Shown: positions 8,001-16,946, counted from the stretch's first letter. The stretch is DNA of 27,978 nucleotides from an uncultured Veillonella sp. (GCA_900550175.1 URQX01000008.1:1-27978), one strand, 5' to 3'. A program made the numbers and translations. Notes: a model not told the origin generated them from the letters alone.

Positions 8001-8243
8001 GAAGCTGCAAAAATTCGTTTACGTCCAATTTTGATGACATCCTTTGCGTTCATCCTTGGTGTATTGCCATTGGCAGTATCTACTGGTGCTGGTTCTGGTG
8101 CTCGTACATCCATGGGTATTACTGTAGTAGCAGGGATGACAACAGCAACATTGTTTGGTATCTTTATCATTCCAATGCTGTTCATCATCATTGAAACACT
8201 TGGACCTGGTATGTTTACAAACCGTAAAAAAAATCACGACTAA
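5061..8243 (+). CDS. RND multidrug efflux permease (HAE1/AcrB family)
   Basis: This proton-driven pump expels hydrophobic compounds from the periplasm or inner membrane. It starts at GTG 5061 behind a GAAGGGGG ribosome site. The 1060-residue product has the standard AcrB length and order: first helix after MSKFFINRPIF, a large periplasmic loop, a central helix block, a second loop and a final helix block. Proton-relay residues are present: paired aspartates D406-D407 in the fourth helix (GLVVDDAIVVVEA) and a lysine at 955 (GLAAKNAILIIEYA), equivalent to D407, D408 and K940 of AcrB. It is co-transcribed with the adaptor. No outer-membrane factor is encoded nearby, so the channel must come from another locus. 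A strong terminator closes the operon. Confidence 0.95.
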   Translation: MSKFFINRPIFAIVIAIVITLVGLISMMNLPIARYPQISPPTVRVNTAYTGATAQVVNDTVASVIETQIVGVQDMDYMTSSSSSNGSYSLTVQFNQGTDADMDTVNTQNRVQAALAQLPAEVQAVGVTTTKSSGDMAMVFSLNSPDGTYDSTFLKNYGTNYMMDAIKAIKGVGSVQEFGSDYAMRIWLDPAKMQNLGVTISEVTAAIKGQNLQAAAGTVGQNPTNGEQAFQYPIKIEGRLVTPEQFGNIAIKSSNGKVLHLKDVARIQIGAKGYDFIAKSAHKEVAGFAISLQNDANALETIANVKKVLDEQSKSFPPDMQYNVVVDNTKFVSASINEVEHTFVEALLLVLFVVYVFLQSWRSTIIPMIAVPVSLLGTFGAFVLLDFSINTLTLFAMVLAIGLVVDDAIVVVEAVEYELKYNGLPPKEAAIKAMENVQGPVIGIAFVLVAVFVPVAFMGGMTGILYKQFALTIAVSVVISAIVALVLTPALCATMLKPHTPKEREDWVHRQLNKFNAGLERFSNWYGIQLARLSHRLSLTVIALLIFAGGTGLVFHFLPTSFVPAEDSGYYMIAVNEPPGATSERTMATLEKIASFLEGKNDPEKPKDEQLFQEVFTVAGFDLLGGGQKSSAGVIFATMSDWKYRTTQATSINAMVGQTFGFAAEKVPEATVIAMNPPSIPGLGSTGGFSMYLINKAGDSPQVMAERANEFLAEARKSPAIRSIYTTFDTSTPSLQFDVNREKAAQDGVALADIFTTLQGFYGSIQVNDFTTYGKNYKVVVQAEDAYRQNAEQLNMLAVRNSKGLMVPVSNYITKEQTGTPSSITRFDNAMAVQIGGSQANGYSSGDAINALKEAAAKTLPAGYTYDWAGQSREELKAGSQTIMILGLGLVFVFLILAALYESWKVPFAVLFSVPSGMIGASLVPFLLNFTGRYSLANDIYMQIGLLTLVGLAAKNAILIIEYAKIRVDERGMNVVDAAIEAAKIRLRPILMTSFAFILGVLPLAVSTGAGSGARTSMGITVVAGMTTATLFGIFIIPMLFIIIETLGPGMFTNRKKNHD

Positions 8244-8274
8244 TCATTTACATTAGATAATTTTGTAGAATGAC

Positions 8275-8312
8275 AAAAACACGTCACTACTTAGTAGTGG
8301 CGTGTTTTTTTA
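8275..8312 (+). terminator. Intrinsic terminator of the efflux operon
   Basis: A near-perfect stem of up to 16 pairs (8275-8290 with 8294-8309, one T-G wobble) closes a TTA loop. It ends in a run of T (to 8311) and has A residues on the 5' side, so it could work in both directions. Confidence 0.92.
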
Positions 8313-8321
8313 TATAATTTA

Positions 8322-8330
8322 TGATATAAT
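8322..8330 (+). promoter_or_regulatory. Extended -10 promoter of the pyrophosphatase gene
   Basis: TGATATAAT is a perfect extended -10 element (TG-N-TATAAT) just after the upstream terminator; no -35 box is recognisable. The start would be near 8337, giving a leader of about 60 bases. A rival, TTGACG (8350-8355) with a weak TGAAAT -10, lies in the same leader. Confidence 0.55.
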
Positions 8331-8398
8331 AATAGAGTTAAAAATCGGATTGACGTAAGTCGATATTAAGTGTGAAATTTATATAAAAGAGGTATATT

Positions 8399-9340
8399 AT
8401 GAGTGATGTAAAAACATATGTAGCAGGTCATAAAAGCCCTGATACAGATTCTATTTGTTCTGCTATTTCCTTTGCTAATTTCTTAACACAAATGGGTACA
8501 CCAGCTACTCCAGTATGTGCAGGTGAAGCAAATAAGGAAACAACATACGTATTGAATCATTTTGGTTTTGAACACCCTCAAATCGTTAAGAATTGGGAAG
8601 AATTTGCTCCAGAAGGTGGTAACTTATATTTAACAGACCACAATGAATCTAAACAAATCATTGACGGTTACAAGTCTATGAATATGTGCGGCGTTGTGGA
8701 TCATCACCGCATTGGTGATTTCGAAACTGATGGTCCTGTATTTATGCGTTTAGAACCAGTAGGTTGCTCTAATACAATCATTACTAAATTGTACATGGAA
8801 AACAATCAAGAAATTCCTAAAACTATTGCTGGTTTGATGTTGTCCGCTATCATTTCTGATACTGTTTTATTCCGCTCTCCAACATGCACAGAAACAGATA
8901 AAGAAATGGCTTATAAATTGGCGGAAATCGCTGGTGTTGATATCGAGTCCTATGGCCTTGATATGTTAAAAGCTGGTGCAGATATTTCTGATTTGACTAA
9001 CGACGACATCGTTCGTACAGACATGAAAGAATTCTCCGAAGCAGGTAAAACAATTTCTATCGGTCAAATTTCCGTTATGGATACAACAGATGTATTGGCT
9101 AAACAAGCTGAACTTGTAGCTGCATTAGAGGCTCTTCGCAGCGCTAATAACTATGATGCATCTTACATCATGGTTACAAATATTCTTGATGAAAGTACTA
9201 CATTGTTATTCAGCGGTGATGTAGAAGCTGTAGTAACAAAAGCATTCGAAAAAGAAGTTAAAGATAATGGCGTATTCTTGCCAAATACTATGTCTCGTAA
9301 AAAACAAATCGTACCACCAATTCTTGGTGCTATGAAATAG
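8399..9340 (+). CDS. ppaC: Manganese-dependent (family II) inorganic pyrophosphatase
   Basis: This cytosolic enzyme hydrolyses pyrophosphate to phosphate and so pulls biosynthetic reactions forward. The 313-residue protein is a DHH-superfamily, family II enzyme. GHKSPDTDS at residues 10-18 supplies the N-terminal metal ligands, a DHH motif is at about 101-103 (VDHHRIGDF), and the C-terminal DHHA2 domain ends with the phosphate-binding SRKKQIVPP segment. There are no CBS or DRTGG inserts, so it is the short, non-nucleotide-regulated form. It is a single-gene unit with an AAGAGG ribosome site, between two terminators. Confidence 0.95.
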   Translation: MSDVKTYVAGHKSPDTDSICSAISFANFLTQMGTPATPVCAGEANKETTYVLNHFGFEHPQIVKNWEEFAPEGGNLYLTDHNESKQIIDGYKSMNMCGVVDHHRIGDFETDGPVFMRLEPVGCSNTIITKLYMENNQEIPKTIAGLMLSAIISDTVLFRSPTCTETDKEMAYKLAEIAGVDIESYGLDMLKAGADISDLTNDDIVRTDMKEFSEAGKTISIGQISVMDTTDVLAKQAELVAALEALRSANNYDASYIMVTNILDESTTLLFSGDVEAVVTKAFEKEVKDNGVFLPNTMSRKKQIVPPILGAMK

Positions 9341-9360
9341 TATAGTAGTATACAAAGGGA

Positions 9361-9398
9361 AAAGAACGTTGCTTGCAACGTTCTTCTTCTCTATTTAT
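9361..9398 (+). terminator. Terminator after ppaC
   Basis: GAACGTTG and CAACGTTC form a perfect stem around a CTTG loop, extended by outer A-T pairs. The tail is rich in T but broken by C (TTCTTCTTCT), so efficiency may be moderate. Confidence 0.65.
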
Positions 9399-9444
9399 AT
9401 GATTATGAAACTATAGTATATGTAAGGGCGATAGGGGTGTTCCG

Positions 9445-11634
9445 ATGAATTCATTATTAACAGGTTTAAATAAAGAGCAACAACAAGCCGTTCAACATAC
9501 GGAAGGCCCTTTATTGATTTTAGCCGGTGCTGGATCTGGTAAAACAAAGGTGTTAACCGTTCGCATTGCACATTTATTGGCTCAAGGTGTTAATCCTTAT
9601 GAAATCTTAGCTATTACTTTCACCAATAAAGCGGCAAAAGAAATGAAAAGTCGTGTAGAAGGTTTAGTAGGTGATGTAGCTAATCGAATTTGGCTCAGCA
9701 CATTCCATAGCTTCTGTGCGAAATTTTTGCGTTTTGAATTAGATAACTTCTTAGGTTATAACAGTAATTTTACAATCTACGATACATCTGATTCGCAAGC
9801 TGTTATTAAGGCTGCTTTAAAAGCATTAAACCTCGACGATAAATATTATCCTGTAGGTGCTATGATTGGTGCCATATCTGATGCAAAAAATAAATTGTTA
9901 TTTGCCTCAGATTTTAGAAAGCAAGCGAGAGACTTTTACCAACAAAAGGTTGCTGATGTATATGAGTATTATGAACGGGAATTGCGTAAGAATAATGCTC
10001 TAGATTTTGATGATCTTTTATTGGTAGCTGTTAAATTATTGCAGTCCAATGAGGCTGTGTTAGATAAATATAGCAAGCGTTTTCGTTATGTTATGATCGA
10101 CGAATATCAAGATACGAACCATGCTCAATATTTATTGGCTAAATTATTAGCCTCTCATTGGAAAAATATTGCCGTTGTAGGTGATGCTGATCAAAGTATT
10201 TACGCATGGCGTGGCGCAGATATTCAAAATATTTTGGACTTTGAAAAGGATTATCCGAACTGTACATCCATCAAGTTAGAACAAAACTATCGTTCTACAA
10301 AGATTATTCTTGATGCAGCGAATGCGGTAATTGAAAATAATGAAGGTCGTCCTAAGAAAAATTTATGGACCGATAAGACAGAAGGGGCTAAAATTCAGCA
10401 TTTTACGGCTCAGTCTGAACATGAAGAAGCTGCTTTTATTGGCGATACAATTGCTAAAAAGCACGATATTCATGGTGTGCCTTATGGTGATATGGCTATT
10501 TTGTACCGTACAAATGCTCAATCTCGTGTACTTGAAGAAGCACTGATTAAACGGGCTCTGCCATATACGATGGTAGGGGGCACGAAGTTCTATGATCGTA
10601 AAGAAATTAAGGACGTTTTAGCTTACTTACGCGTGTTATATAATCCATTCGATGATTTGAGCTTATTACGTATCATCAATGTACCTAAGCGTAGTATTGG
10701 TGCTACTACAGTGGCAAAACTACAAGATTATGCTCGTGCAAATGGCACGTCCTTGTTTATGACATTAACACAGCTGCATCTAGTAGATACGATTAAAGGT
10801 AAGACAAAGGAAAAGTTAGAGGAATTTGGTATCCTTATCTTTACTCTCGTAGCTGAAATGGAAGATAAAACTGTACTTGATATCTTAGAATCTATTCTTG
10901 ATAGAACCGGATACTTGGCACAATTAGAAGAGAGTACAGATCCACAAGATCAGGCTCGCGCTGAGAATATCGGTGAACTTTTATCTGTAGCTAAAGACTT
11001 CCAAGATACAAATCCAAATGGTACAGTGGAAGACTTCTTGGAACAAGTAGCACTCGTAAATGATGTTGATTCTTTCGAGCAAGAAGAGTCTAAAGTGACA
11101 TTAATGACATTACATGCTGCGAAAGGTCTGGAGTTCCCAATCGTATTCTTAGGAGGCTTGGAGGAAGGCTTATTCCCACATAGCCGCACCTTGATGAACC
11201 CTGAGGAAATTGAAGAGGAACGCCGCCTTGCTTATGTAGGTATTACTCGTGCTGAAAAGGAATTATATATTTCTAATGCCACTACGCGTACCGTATTTGG
11301 ACGCACTAGTAGCTATTTACCATCTCGTTTTATCGATGAAATTCCAGAAGAGTTGGTAGATGGTTTGCGTGCTAAGCGTAAAGTACCTGATGATATTAAG
11401 CGTCATGTACCGCAACATATGAGTGTTACCAGTCGCCCTGTAACAAAACCAATTGTTCGCAATGAAGTGATTGCTGCTTGGAAAATAGGTGACACAGCTA
11501 TTCATAGTAAATGGGGCAATGGTAAGGTTATCAACGTTGCCGGTGAAGGGGCTGGTATGAAGCTAACTATTGAATTCCCCACACAAGGTGTACGTGTGGT
11601 AATGGCCAAATTTGCACCTGTAAAAAAAGGCTAA
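9445..11634 (+). CDS. pcrA: ATP-dependent 3'-5' DNA helicase PcrA (UvrD family)
   Basis: PcrA is a superfamily 1A helicase that unwinds DNA in repair and rolling-circle replication and strips RecA from DNA. The 729-residue product has all the family motifs: Walker A GAGSGKT at residues 28-34, the TFTNKAAKEM segment at 58-67, motif II DEYQDTN at 219-225, GDADQSIYAWRGA at 246-258, QNYRST soon after, TLHAAKGLEFP near 550, and VGITRAEKELY. The C-terminal Tudor-like domain that contacts RNA polymerase in PcrA proteins is present (IGDTAIHSKWGNGKV). The ATG follows an AGGGGTG ribosome site. ligA starts 26 bases downstream, as in many Firmicutes. Confidence 0.96.
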   Translation: MNSLLTGLNKEQQQAVQHTEGPLLILAGAGSGKTKVLTVRIAHLLAQGVNPYEILAITFTNKAAKEMKSRVEGLVGDVANRIWLSTFHSFCAKFLRFELDNFLGYNSNFTIYDTSDSQAVIKAALKALNLDDKYYPVGAMIGAISDAKNKLLFASDFRKQARDFYQQKVADVYEYYERELRKNNALDFDDLLLVAVKLLQSNEAVLDKYSKRFRYVMIDEYQDTNHAQYLLAKLLASHWKNIAVVGDADQSIYAWRGADIQNILDFEKDYPNCTSIKLEQNYRSTKIILDAANAVIENNEGRPKKNLWTDKTEGAKIQHFTAQSEHEEAAFIGDTIAKKHDIHGVPYGDMAILYRTNAQSRVLEEALIKRALPYTMVGGTKFYDRKEIKDVLAYLRVLYNPFDDLSLLRIINVPKRSIGATTVAKLQDYARANGTSLFMTLTQLHLVDTIKGKTKEKLEEFGILIFTLVAEMEDKTVLDILESILDRTGYLAQLEESTDPQDQARAENIGELLSVAKDFQDTNPNGTVEDFLEQVALVNDVDSFEQEESKVTLMTLHAAKGLEFPIVFLGGLEEGLFPHSRTLMNPEEIEEERRLAYVGITRAEKELYISNATTRTVFGRTSSYLPSRFIDEIPEELVDGLRAKRKVPDDIKRHVPQHMSVTSRPVTKPIVRNEVIAAWKIGDTAIHSKWGNGKVINVAGEGAGMKLTIEFPTQGVRVVMAKFAPVKKG

Positions 11635-11660
11635 ATGTTTATTCAATAAAAGGATATAAG

Positions 11661-13664
11661 ATGAATCCGAAAGATAGAATTAAAGAGTTACAACAAGAGC
11701 TGACTCATGCACAGTATTTATACTATGTAAAAGATGCTCCTACAATGAGTGACTTTGAATACGATAAAAAATACCGAGAGCTCGTTGATTTAGAAACAGC
11801 TCATCCTGAATATATTGTGCCATCATCTCCAACACAACGGGTAGGCATGAAGGTGGAAGGCTCCTTTGAAAAGGTCGTTCATGGTCGCCCTATGTTGAGC
11901 TTATCTAATGTATTCAGTGCTGATGAAGTACGTGCATTTGCTAGTCGCGTAGAAAAGGAATTAGGTCATAAACCCTCTGCTTATGTAGTAGAACTTAAAA
12001 TAGATGGCTTAGCTGTTAATTTGCACTATGAAAATGGCATGTTTGTACGTGCTGTGACACGTGGTGATGGCCGTGTTGGTGAAGATGTTACAGCCAATGT
12101 ACGAACAATTAAATCCATTCCTTTATACCTCGAAAATGCACCTGAATTTATTGAGGTTCGCGGTGAAGCCTATATGCCTCATAGCGAATTTAAACGCATT
12201 AATGAAGAACGCGATGAAGAGGGTTTACCAACCTTTGTAAATCCTCGTAATGCAGCAGCAGGTTCTTTACGTCAACAAGATCCTGCTATTACTGCTAGTC
12301 GTAATTTAGCATTCTTTGCCTATGCAATCGGTTCTGAAGTAGGTGCCAATATTCATAGCCAAGAGGAATTATTACAAAGCTTGGAAACGTTTAAGTTTTC
12401 TGTAAATCCTCATTATCGCGTTTGTAAAACGATTGATGAGGTAATCAAGGCTATTGAATATTGGGGTGAAAAGCGCCATGAGTTGCCGTACGATACTGAC
12501 GGTATGGTAATTAAGGTCAATAGTTTTGATGATCAAGAGGTACTTGGTAGTACTGCAAAGGACCCTAAATGGGCAACAGCGTACAAATATCCTCCAGAAG
12601 AGGTAGAAACCGTTCTTAAGGATATTACTATCAATGTAGGACGTACAGGTGTTCTTACGCCAACAGGCGAGCTTGAATCCGTATTCGTATCTGGTACGAA
12701 TGTAAGTCGTGTAACATTACACAATCAAGACTTTATCAATGAAAAGGATATTCGCATTGGTGACCACGTTATCATTCACAAGGCGGCTGAAATTATTCCA
12801 GAAGTTATCCGCGTAGTTCCAGAAAAACGTAATGGTTCTGAGGTGCCTTTCACCATTCCAAATCGCTGTCCAGTATGTGACTCTCCGGCAGTTCGTCGTG
12901 AAGGTGAATCCGCTGTTCGTTGTACTAATAAACACTGTCCTGCTATTGAGAAAGAGCAAATCATTCACTTTGCCTCTCGAGATGCTATGAATATCGACGG
13001 TTTAGGTCCTAGCATTGTAGAAAATTTAATTAATAATAAGTTGATTGCTAATGTGGTGGATTTATATCATTTAACGGTAGATCAACTAGTTACTATGGAT
13101 AGGATGGGTAAGAAATCTGCAGAGAATTTGGTGAAAGCCATAGCAGACTCTAAAACTCGTGGATTAGACCGTGTATTGTATGGACTCGGTATTCGCCTAA
13201 TTGGATCTAAAGCAGCCGGCACAATTGCTAACGTTGTGAAATCTATGGAACGATTCATGACAATTACTAAAGAAGAATTGGTGGCGGTAGAAGAAATCGG
13301 TCCTACTATGGCTGATAGTATTGTTGAATACCGTCAAGATCCTGCTCATGTGGCTATTATTGAAGGCTTAACAGCGGCAGGACTTAAAATGACTGTAGAT
13401 GTTGTTGAAGCAGCAGGCAACCAAATGGAAGGTGAAATCGTCGTTCTCACAGGTAAACTTGAAGTTATGGGCCGCAGTGAAGCTGGTAAGATTCTTGAAG
13501 CTCATGGGGCTAAGGTTACAGGTTCCGTATCTAAGAAAACAACCCTTGTTATTGCTGGCGAAGACAGTGGTAGTAAGCTTACTAAAGCAAATGAATTGGG
13601 TATTCGTGTTATGAATGAAGAAGAGTTTGTAGAACTCCTACGCGAACTCGGAGAAATCCATTAG
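11661..13664 (+). CDS. ligA: NAD-dependent DNA ligase LigA
   Basis: LigA seals nicks in duplex DNA during replication and repair, using NAD as adenylate donor. The 667-residue protein has the complete domain set. The N-terminal Ia domain binds NMN. The adenylation domain has the nucleophile K113 in ELKIDGLAVN. An OB fold follows, then a four-cysteine zinc finger (C403, C406, C421, C426), a helix-hairpin-helix region (MNIDGLGPSIVENL, then YGLGIRLIGSKAA) and a C-terminal BRCT domain starting near residue 590 (GEIVVLTGKLEVMGRSEA). It follows pcrA by 26 bases with an AAAAGGA ribosome site and is probably on the same transcript. No terminator is seen after it. Confidence 0.97.
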   Translation: MNPKDRIKELQQELTHAQYLYYVKDAPTMSDFEYDKKYRELVDLETAHPEYIVPSSPTQRVGMKVEGSFEKVVHGRPMLSLSNVFSADEVRAFASRVEKELGHKPSAYVVELKIDGLAVNLHYENGMFVRAVTRGDGRVGEDVTANVRTIKSIPLYLENAPEFIEVRGEAYMPHSEFKRINEERDEEGLPTFVNPRNAAAGSLRQQDPAITASRNLAFFAYAIGSEVGANIHSQEELLQSLETFKFSVNPHYRVCKTIDEVIKAIEYWGEKRHELPYDTDGMVIKVNSFDDQEVLGSTAKDPKWATAYKYPPEEVETVLKDITINVGRTGVLTPTGELESVFVSGTNVSRVTLHNQDFINEKDIRIGDHVIIHKAAEIIPEVIRVVPEKRNGSEVPFTIPNRCPVCDSPAVRREGESAVRCTNKHCPAIEKEQIIHFASRDAMNIDGLGPSIVENLINNKLIANVVDLYHLTVDQLVTMDRMGKKSAENLVKAIADSKTRGLDRVLYGLGIRLIGSKAAGTIANVVKSMERFMTITKEELVAVEEIGPTMADSIVEYRQDPAHVAIIEGLTAAGLKMTVDVVEAAGNQMEGEIVVLTGKLEVMGRSEAGKILEAHGAKVTGSVSKKTTLVIAGEDSGSKLTKANELGIRVMNEEEFVELLRELGEIH

Positions 13665-13683
13665 ACATACATTCTACAATATT

Positions 13684-13712
13684 TTGAAAATATATATTAT
13701 TTGCTTTATAAT
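13684..13712 (+). promoter_or_regulatory. Promoter of gatCAB
   Basis: TTGAAA at 13684-13689 and a perfect TATAAT at 13707-13712 are separated by 17 bases. The predicted start at about 13719 lies right at an upstream in-frame ATG (13721) and so supports the later gatC start at 13739. Confidence 0.72.
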
Positions 13713-13738
13713 AAATAATTATGAAAGGATGTGTCTCG

Positions 13739-14029
13739 ATGAAAATCAGCCAAGAGGAAATTAAAAAAATCGCCTTGCTTTCACGCTTGGAAGTTAAGGA
13801 AGAACATATGGCACATGTAGAAAAAGAGTTGTCCGACATCTTGACTTATGTTGCTGAACTAGATGCATTAGAACTTGATGGTGTGGAGCCTATGGCTCAT
13901 GCAGTACCATTGCACAATGTATTTAGAGAGGATGAAACAAAACCATCCCTCGATCATGATTTAGCTTTATCCAATGCTCCAGAAGCAGAGGATGGGTACT
14001 TTAAAGTACCTCGCGTTGTACAAGAATAG
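13739..14029 (+). CDS. gatC: Asp-tRNA(Asn)/Glu-tRNA(Gln) amidotransferase subunit C
   Basis: GatC is the small subunit that holds GatA and GatB together in the transamidosome. I choose the ATG at 13739 (MKISQEEIKKIALLSRLEV), giving 96 residues, the normal size. The AAAGGA at 13724-13729 is then a well-placed ribosome site, whereas the upstream in-frame ATG at 13721 has none and coincides with the expected transcription start. Typical features are the ISQEEIKKIALLSRL helix, ELDALELDGVEPMAHAV and the C-terminal FKVPRVV hook. gatA starts 11 bases downstream with the AGGAGG overlapping the gatC stop. Confidence 0.95.
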   Translation: MKISQEEIKKIALLSRLEVKEEHMAHVEKELSDILTYVAELDALELDGVEPMAHAVPLHNVFREDETKPSLDHDLALSNAPEAEDGYFKVPRVVQE

Positions 14030-14040
14030 GAGGTTTCGCT

Positions 14041-15501
14041 GTGGCAACAATTCATGAATTACACAAGAAACTAGTGAATAAAGAAATCAGCGCTGTTGAA
14101 TTGACGAATGCTGTTATTGCACATAAAGCGAAAGTGGAACCGACTGTACATGCGTACTTATCCGATTCTCATGATCGTGCCTTGGCTACAGCTAAGCTTG
14201 TAGATGAAGCAATTGCTAAAGGTGAATCTATTTCCCCATTGGCAGGTATTCCTGGTGCAATTAAAGATAATATTTGTATTAAAGATGAACCTGCAACATG
14301 TGCATCTAAAATGTTGGAAAACTTTGTACCTCCATACAATGCATCTGTTATTGAACGTTTACAAGATAATCATTACATTAGTCTTGGTAAACTTAACATG
14401 GACGAATTTGCTATGGGTGGTTCTACAGAGAACTCTGCATTAGCTAAAACTACTAACCCTTGGAATGCTGATTGCGTACCAGGTGGTTCTTCTGGTGGTA
14501 GTGCAGCAGCTGTATCCAGCGGTTCTGCTATTTGGGCTCTTGGCTCTGATACAGGTGGTTCTATTCGTCAACCAGCATCCTTCTGTGGCGTTGTAGGCTT
14601 AAAACCAACATACGGTAATGTATCTCGTTATGGTTTAATTGCCTTCGCATCTTCTTTGGACCAAATTGGACCTATTACACGTGATGTAACAGATGCAGCA
14701 TTAGTATTAAATGCAATCTCTGGCCATGATGCGAAAGACTCTACATCCATTCCAGGCACTCGTGTAGACTACACAACAGCTCTTGTAAATGATGTAAAAA
14801 ATCTTAAAATTGGTGTGCCAAAAGAATTCTTTGGCGAAGGTCTCAATAGCGAAGTTCGCAAAGCTATGGAAGAGGCTATCGAAACATACAAAAAATTAGG
14901 TGCTGAAATCGTTGAGGTTTCCTTGCCTAATTCTAAATATGCATTGTCTGCGTACTATATCATTGCATTGGCAGAAGCTAGCTCCAACTTGGCTCGTTAT
15001 GACGGTGTAAGCTATGGTATGCGTGTACCTGCAGATAATTTAGTAGATATGTCTACTAAAACTCGTACAGAAGGTTTTGGTCCTGAAGTACAACGCCGTA
15101 TCTTGTTAGGTACTTATGTACTGAGTGCTGGTTACTATGATGCTTACTATTTGAAAGCATTGAAAGTTCGCCGCCTCATTAAAAATGAATTTGATGAAGC
15201 ATTCTCCAAAGTGGATTTGATTTTAACACCAACTGCACCTAATACGTCTTATAAATTTGGTGAAAAAGCAAATGATCCATTGGCAATGTACTTAGAAGAT
15301 ATCTGTACAGTACCAGCAAACCTTGCAGGTATTCCAGGTATTAGCATTCCAGCAGGTATGAGCAGCAGCAATTTGCCAATCGGCTTACAATTGCTTGGTC
15401 CTGCTATGGGAGAAGAAACATTGTTACGTGCCGCTTTCACATTTGAACAAGCACGTCCAGACTGTCAATTAGTAGCACCAACTGGGGAGGTTTCTCTATG
15501 A
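14041..15501 (+). CDS. gatA: Asp-tRNA(Asn)/Glu-tRNA(Gln) amidotransferase subunit A
   Basis: GatA is the glutaminase subunit; it releases ammonia from glutamine for GatB to amidate mischarged Glu-tRNA(Gln) or Asp-tRNA(Asn). The 486-residue protein starts at GTG 14041 behind a perfect AGGAGG. The amidase-signature catalytic triad is intact: Lys75 (GAIKDN), cis-Ser150 in the GGSSGGS loop and nucleophile Ser174 in DTGGSIRQPAS. Length is normal for the family. Its stop overlaps the gatB start by four bases (ATGA), so the two subunits should be translationally coupled. Confidence 0.97.
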   Translation: MATIHELHKKLVNKEISAVELTNAVIAHKAKVEPTVHAYLSDSHDRALATAKLVDEAIAKGESISPLAGIPGAIKDNICIKDEPATCASKMLENFVPPYNASVIERLQDNHYISLGKLNMDEFAMGGSTENSALAKTTNPWNADCVPGGSSGGSAAAVSSGSAIWALGSDTGGSIRQPASFCGVVGLKPTYGNVSRYGLIAFASSLDQIGPITRDVTDAALVLNAISGHDAKDSTSIPGTRVDYTTALVNDVKNLKIGVPKEFFGEGLNSEVRKAMEEAIETYKKLGAEIVEVSLPNSKYALSAYYIIALAEASSNLARYDGVSYGMRVPADNLVDMSTKTRTEGFGPEVQRRILLGTYVLSAGYYDAYYLKALKVRRLIKNEFDEAFSKVDLILTPTAPNTSYKFGEKANDPLAMYLEDICTVPANLAGIPGISIPAGMSSSNLPIGLQLLGPAMGEETLLRAAFTFEQARPDCQLVAPTGEVSL

Positions 15502-16946
15502 GTAGTAAATACGAAACAGTCGTTGGTTTAGAGGTTCATACAGAGCTTAAGACTAAGTCTAAAATCTTCTGTGGTTGTACCACTGAATTCGGCGGCGATC
15601 AAAATACACATGTATGCCCAGTATGTCTTGGCTTACCAGGTGCTATGCCTGTGTTAAATAAACAAGTAGTAGAATTTGCTATCAAAGTAGGTTTAGCATT
15701 AAACTGTGAAATTCTAAACTTTAACAAATTTGACCGTAAAAACTACTACTATCCTGATTTGCCTAAAAACTATCAAACATCTCAATATGATTTGCCAATT
15801 TGCTTAAATGGTCATTTGGACATTGAAGTAAATGGTGAAACTAAACGCATTGGTATTACGCGTATTCACATGGAAGAAGATGCAGGTAAACTCGTTCATA
15901 GTGGTAACACTATTTCCGATTCTAAATCTTCTAATGTTGACTACAACCGTACAGGTGTTCCTCTTCTTGAAATCGTATCTGAACCAGATATTCGTTCCGG
16001 TGCAGAAGCAAGAGCATATGTTGAAAAACTACGTTCCATCTTGCAATACTTAGAAGTATCTGACGGTCGTATGGAAGAAGGTTCCTTGCGTGGTGATTGT
16101 AACGTATCCGTACGTTTGCGCGGTACTAAAGAGTTTGGTACGCGTACAGAAACTAAGAATGTTAACTCCTTAACAGCTATTCAAAAGGTTGTTGAATATG
16201 AAGCCTTGCGTCAAGCTAAGTTGATCGAAGCTGGCGGTAAAGTAGATCAAGAAACACGTACTTGGGATGATGCTCAAGGCATTACGATTGGTATGCGTAA
16301 GAAAGATGAAGAAAATGATTACCGTTACTTCCCTGAACCAGACTTGGTACCAATTGTAATTACGGACGAAAAAATCGAAGAAGTACGCCGTGCGTTACCT
16401 GAATTGCAAGATGCTAAGATTGAACGCTTTGTATCTGAATATGGTTTGTCTCGTGAAGATGCAACAATCCTTACTGTATCTCGTAAAACTGCAGATTTCT
16501 TAGATGCTACTGTAAAAGCAGGTGCAGATGCTAAGACTGTTGCTAACTGGATGCTTGGTGACTTGTCCAAGATGATTAATGAAAGTGGTTTAACATTCGC
16601 TGAATCTAAAGTAAGCCCAGAAAACTTGGCTGGTATGATTGCTCTTATCGATAAAGGTACAATCTCCGGTAAAATTGCGAAAAAAGTTATCGTATCTATG
16701 TGGGAATCCGGCAAGGATGCTGATACTATCGTAAAAGAAGAAGGTCTTGTTCAAATCACCGATACTGGTGCTATCGAAGAAATCGTTAAACAAGTTATTG
16801 CTAATAATCCACAACCAGTGGCAGATTTCAAAGGTGGCAATGGTAAGGCTATTGGCTTCTTAGTAGGTCAAGTTATGAAAGAATCTAAAGGCCGTGCTAA
16901 TCCTGGTATGGTAAATGAATTGCTTCAAAAATACTTGAAAGACTAA
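15498..16946 (+). CDS. gatB: Asp-tRNA(Asn)/Glu-tRNA(Gln) amidotransferase subunit B
   Basis: GatB binds the mischarged tRNA, activates the Glu or Asp side chain with ATP and transfers ammonia from GatA. The 482-residue product opens with YETVVGLEVHTELKT and contains the zinc-binding cysteines (FCGC, then CPVCLGLPG), the catalytic-domain segment FDRKNYYYPDLPKNYQ, RIHMEEDAGK and YNRTGVPLLEIVSEPD. The C-terminal YqeY-like tRNA-binding tail ends in GFLVGQVMKESKGRANP. All three subunits are complete, which suggests that the organism relies on indirect amidation for at least one of Gln-tRNA or Asn-tRNA. Confidence 0.97.
   Translation: MSSKYETVVGLEVHTELKTKSKIFCGCTTEFGGDQNTHVCPVCLGLPGAMPVLNKQVVEFAIKVGLALNCEILNFNKFDRKNYYYPDLPKNYQTSQYDLPICLNGHLDIEVNGETKRIGITRIHMEEDAGKLVHSGNTISDSKSSNVDYNRTGVPLLEIVSEPDIRSGAEARAYVEKLRSILQYLEVSDGRMEEGSLRGDCNVSVRLRGTKEFGTRTETKNVNSLTAIQKVVEYEALRQAKLIEAGGKVDQETRTWDDAQGITIGMRKKDEENDYRYFPEPDLVPIVITDEKIEEVRRALPELQDAKIERFVSEYGLSREDATILTVSRKTADFLDATVKAGADAKTVANWMLGDLSKMINESGLTFAESKVSPENLAGMIALIDKGTISGKIAKKVIVSMWESGKDADTIVKEEGLVQITDTGAIEEIVKQVIANNPQPVADFKGGNGKAIGFLVGQVMKESKGRANPGMVNELLQKYLKD

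Noticed and set aside
8337..8398. Possible riboswitch or structured leader ahead of ppaC
   Set aside because: Only a six-pair weak hairpin (ATTGAC/GTCGAT) is visible; nothing resembles a known metabolite or metal riboswitch.
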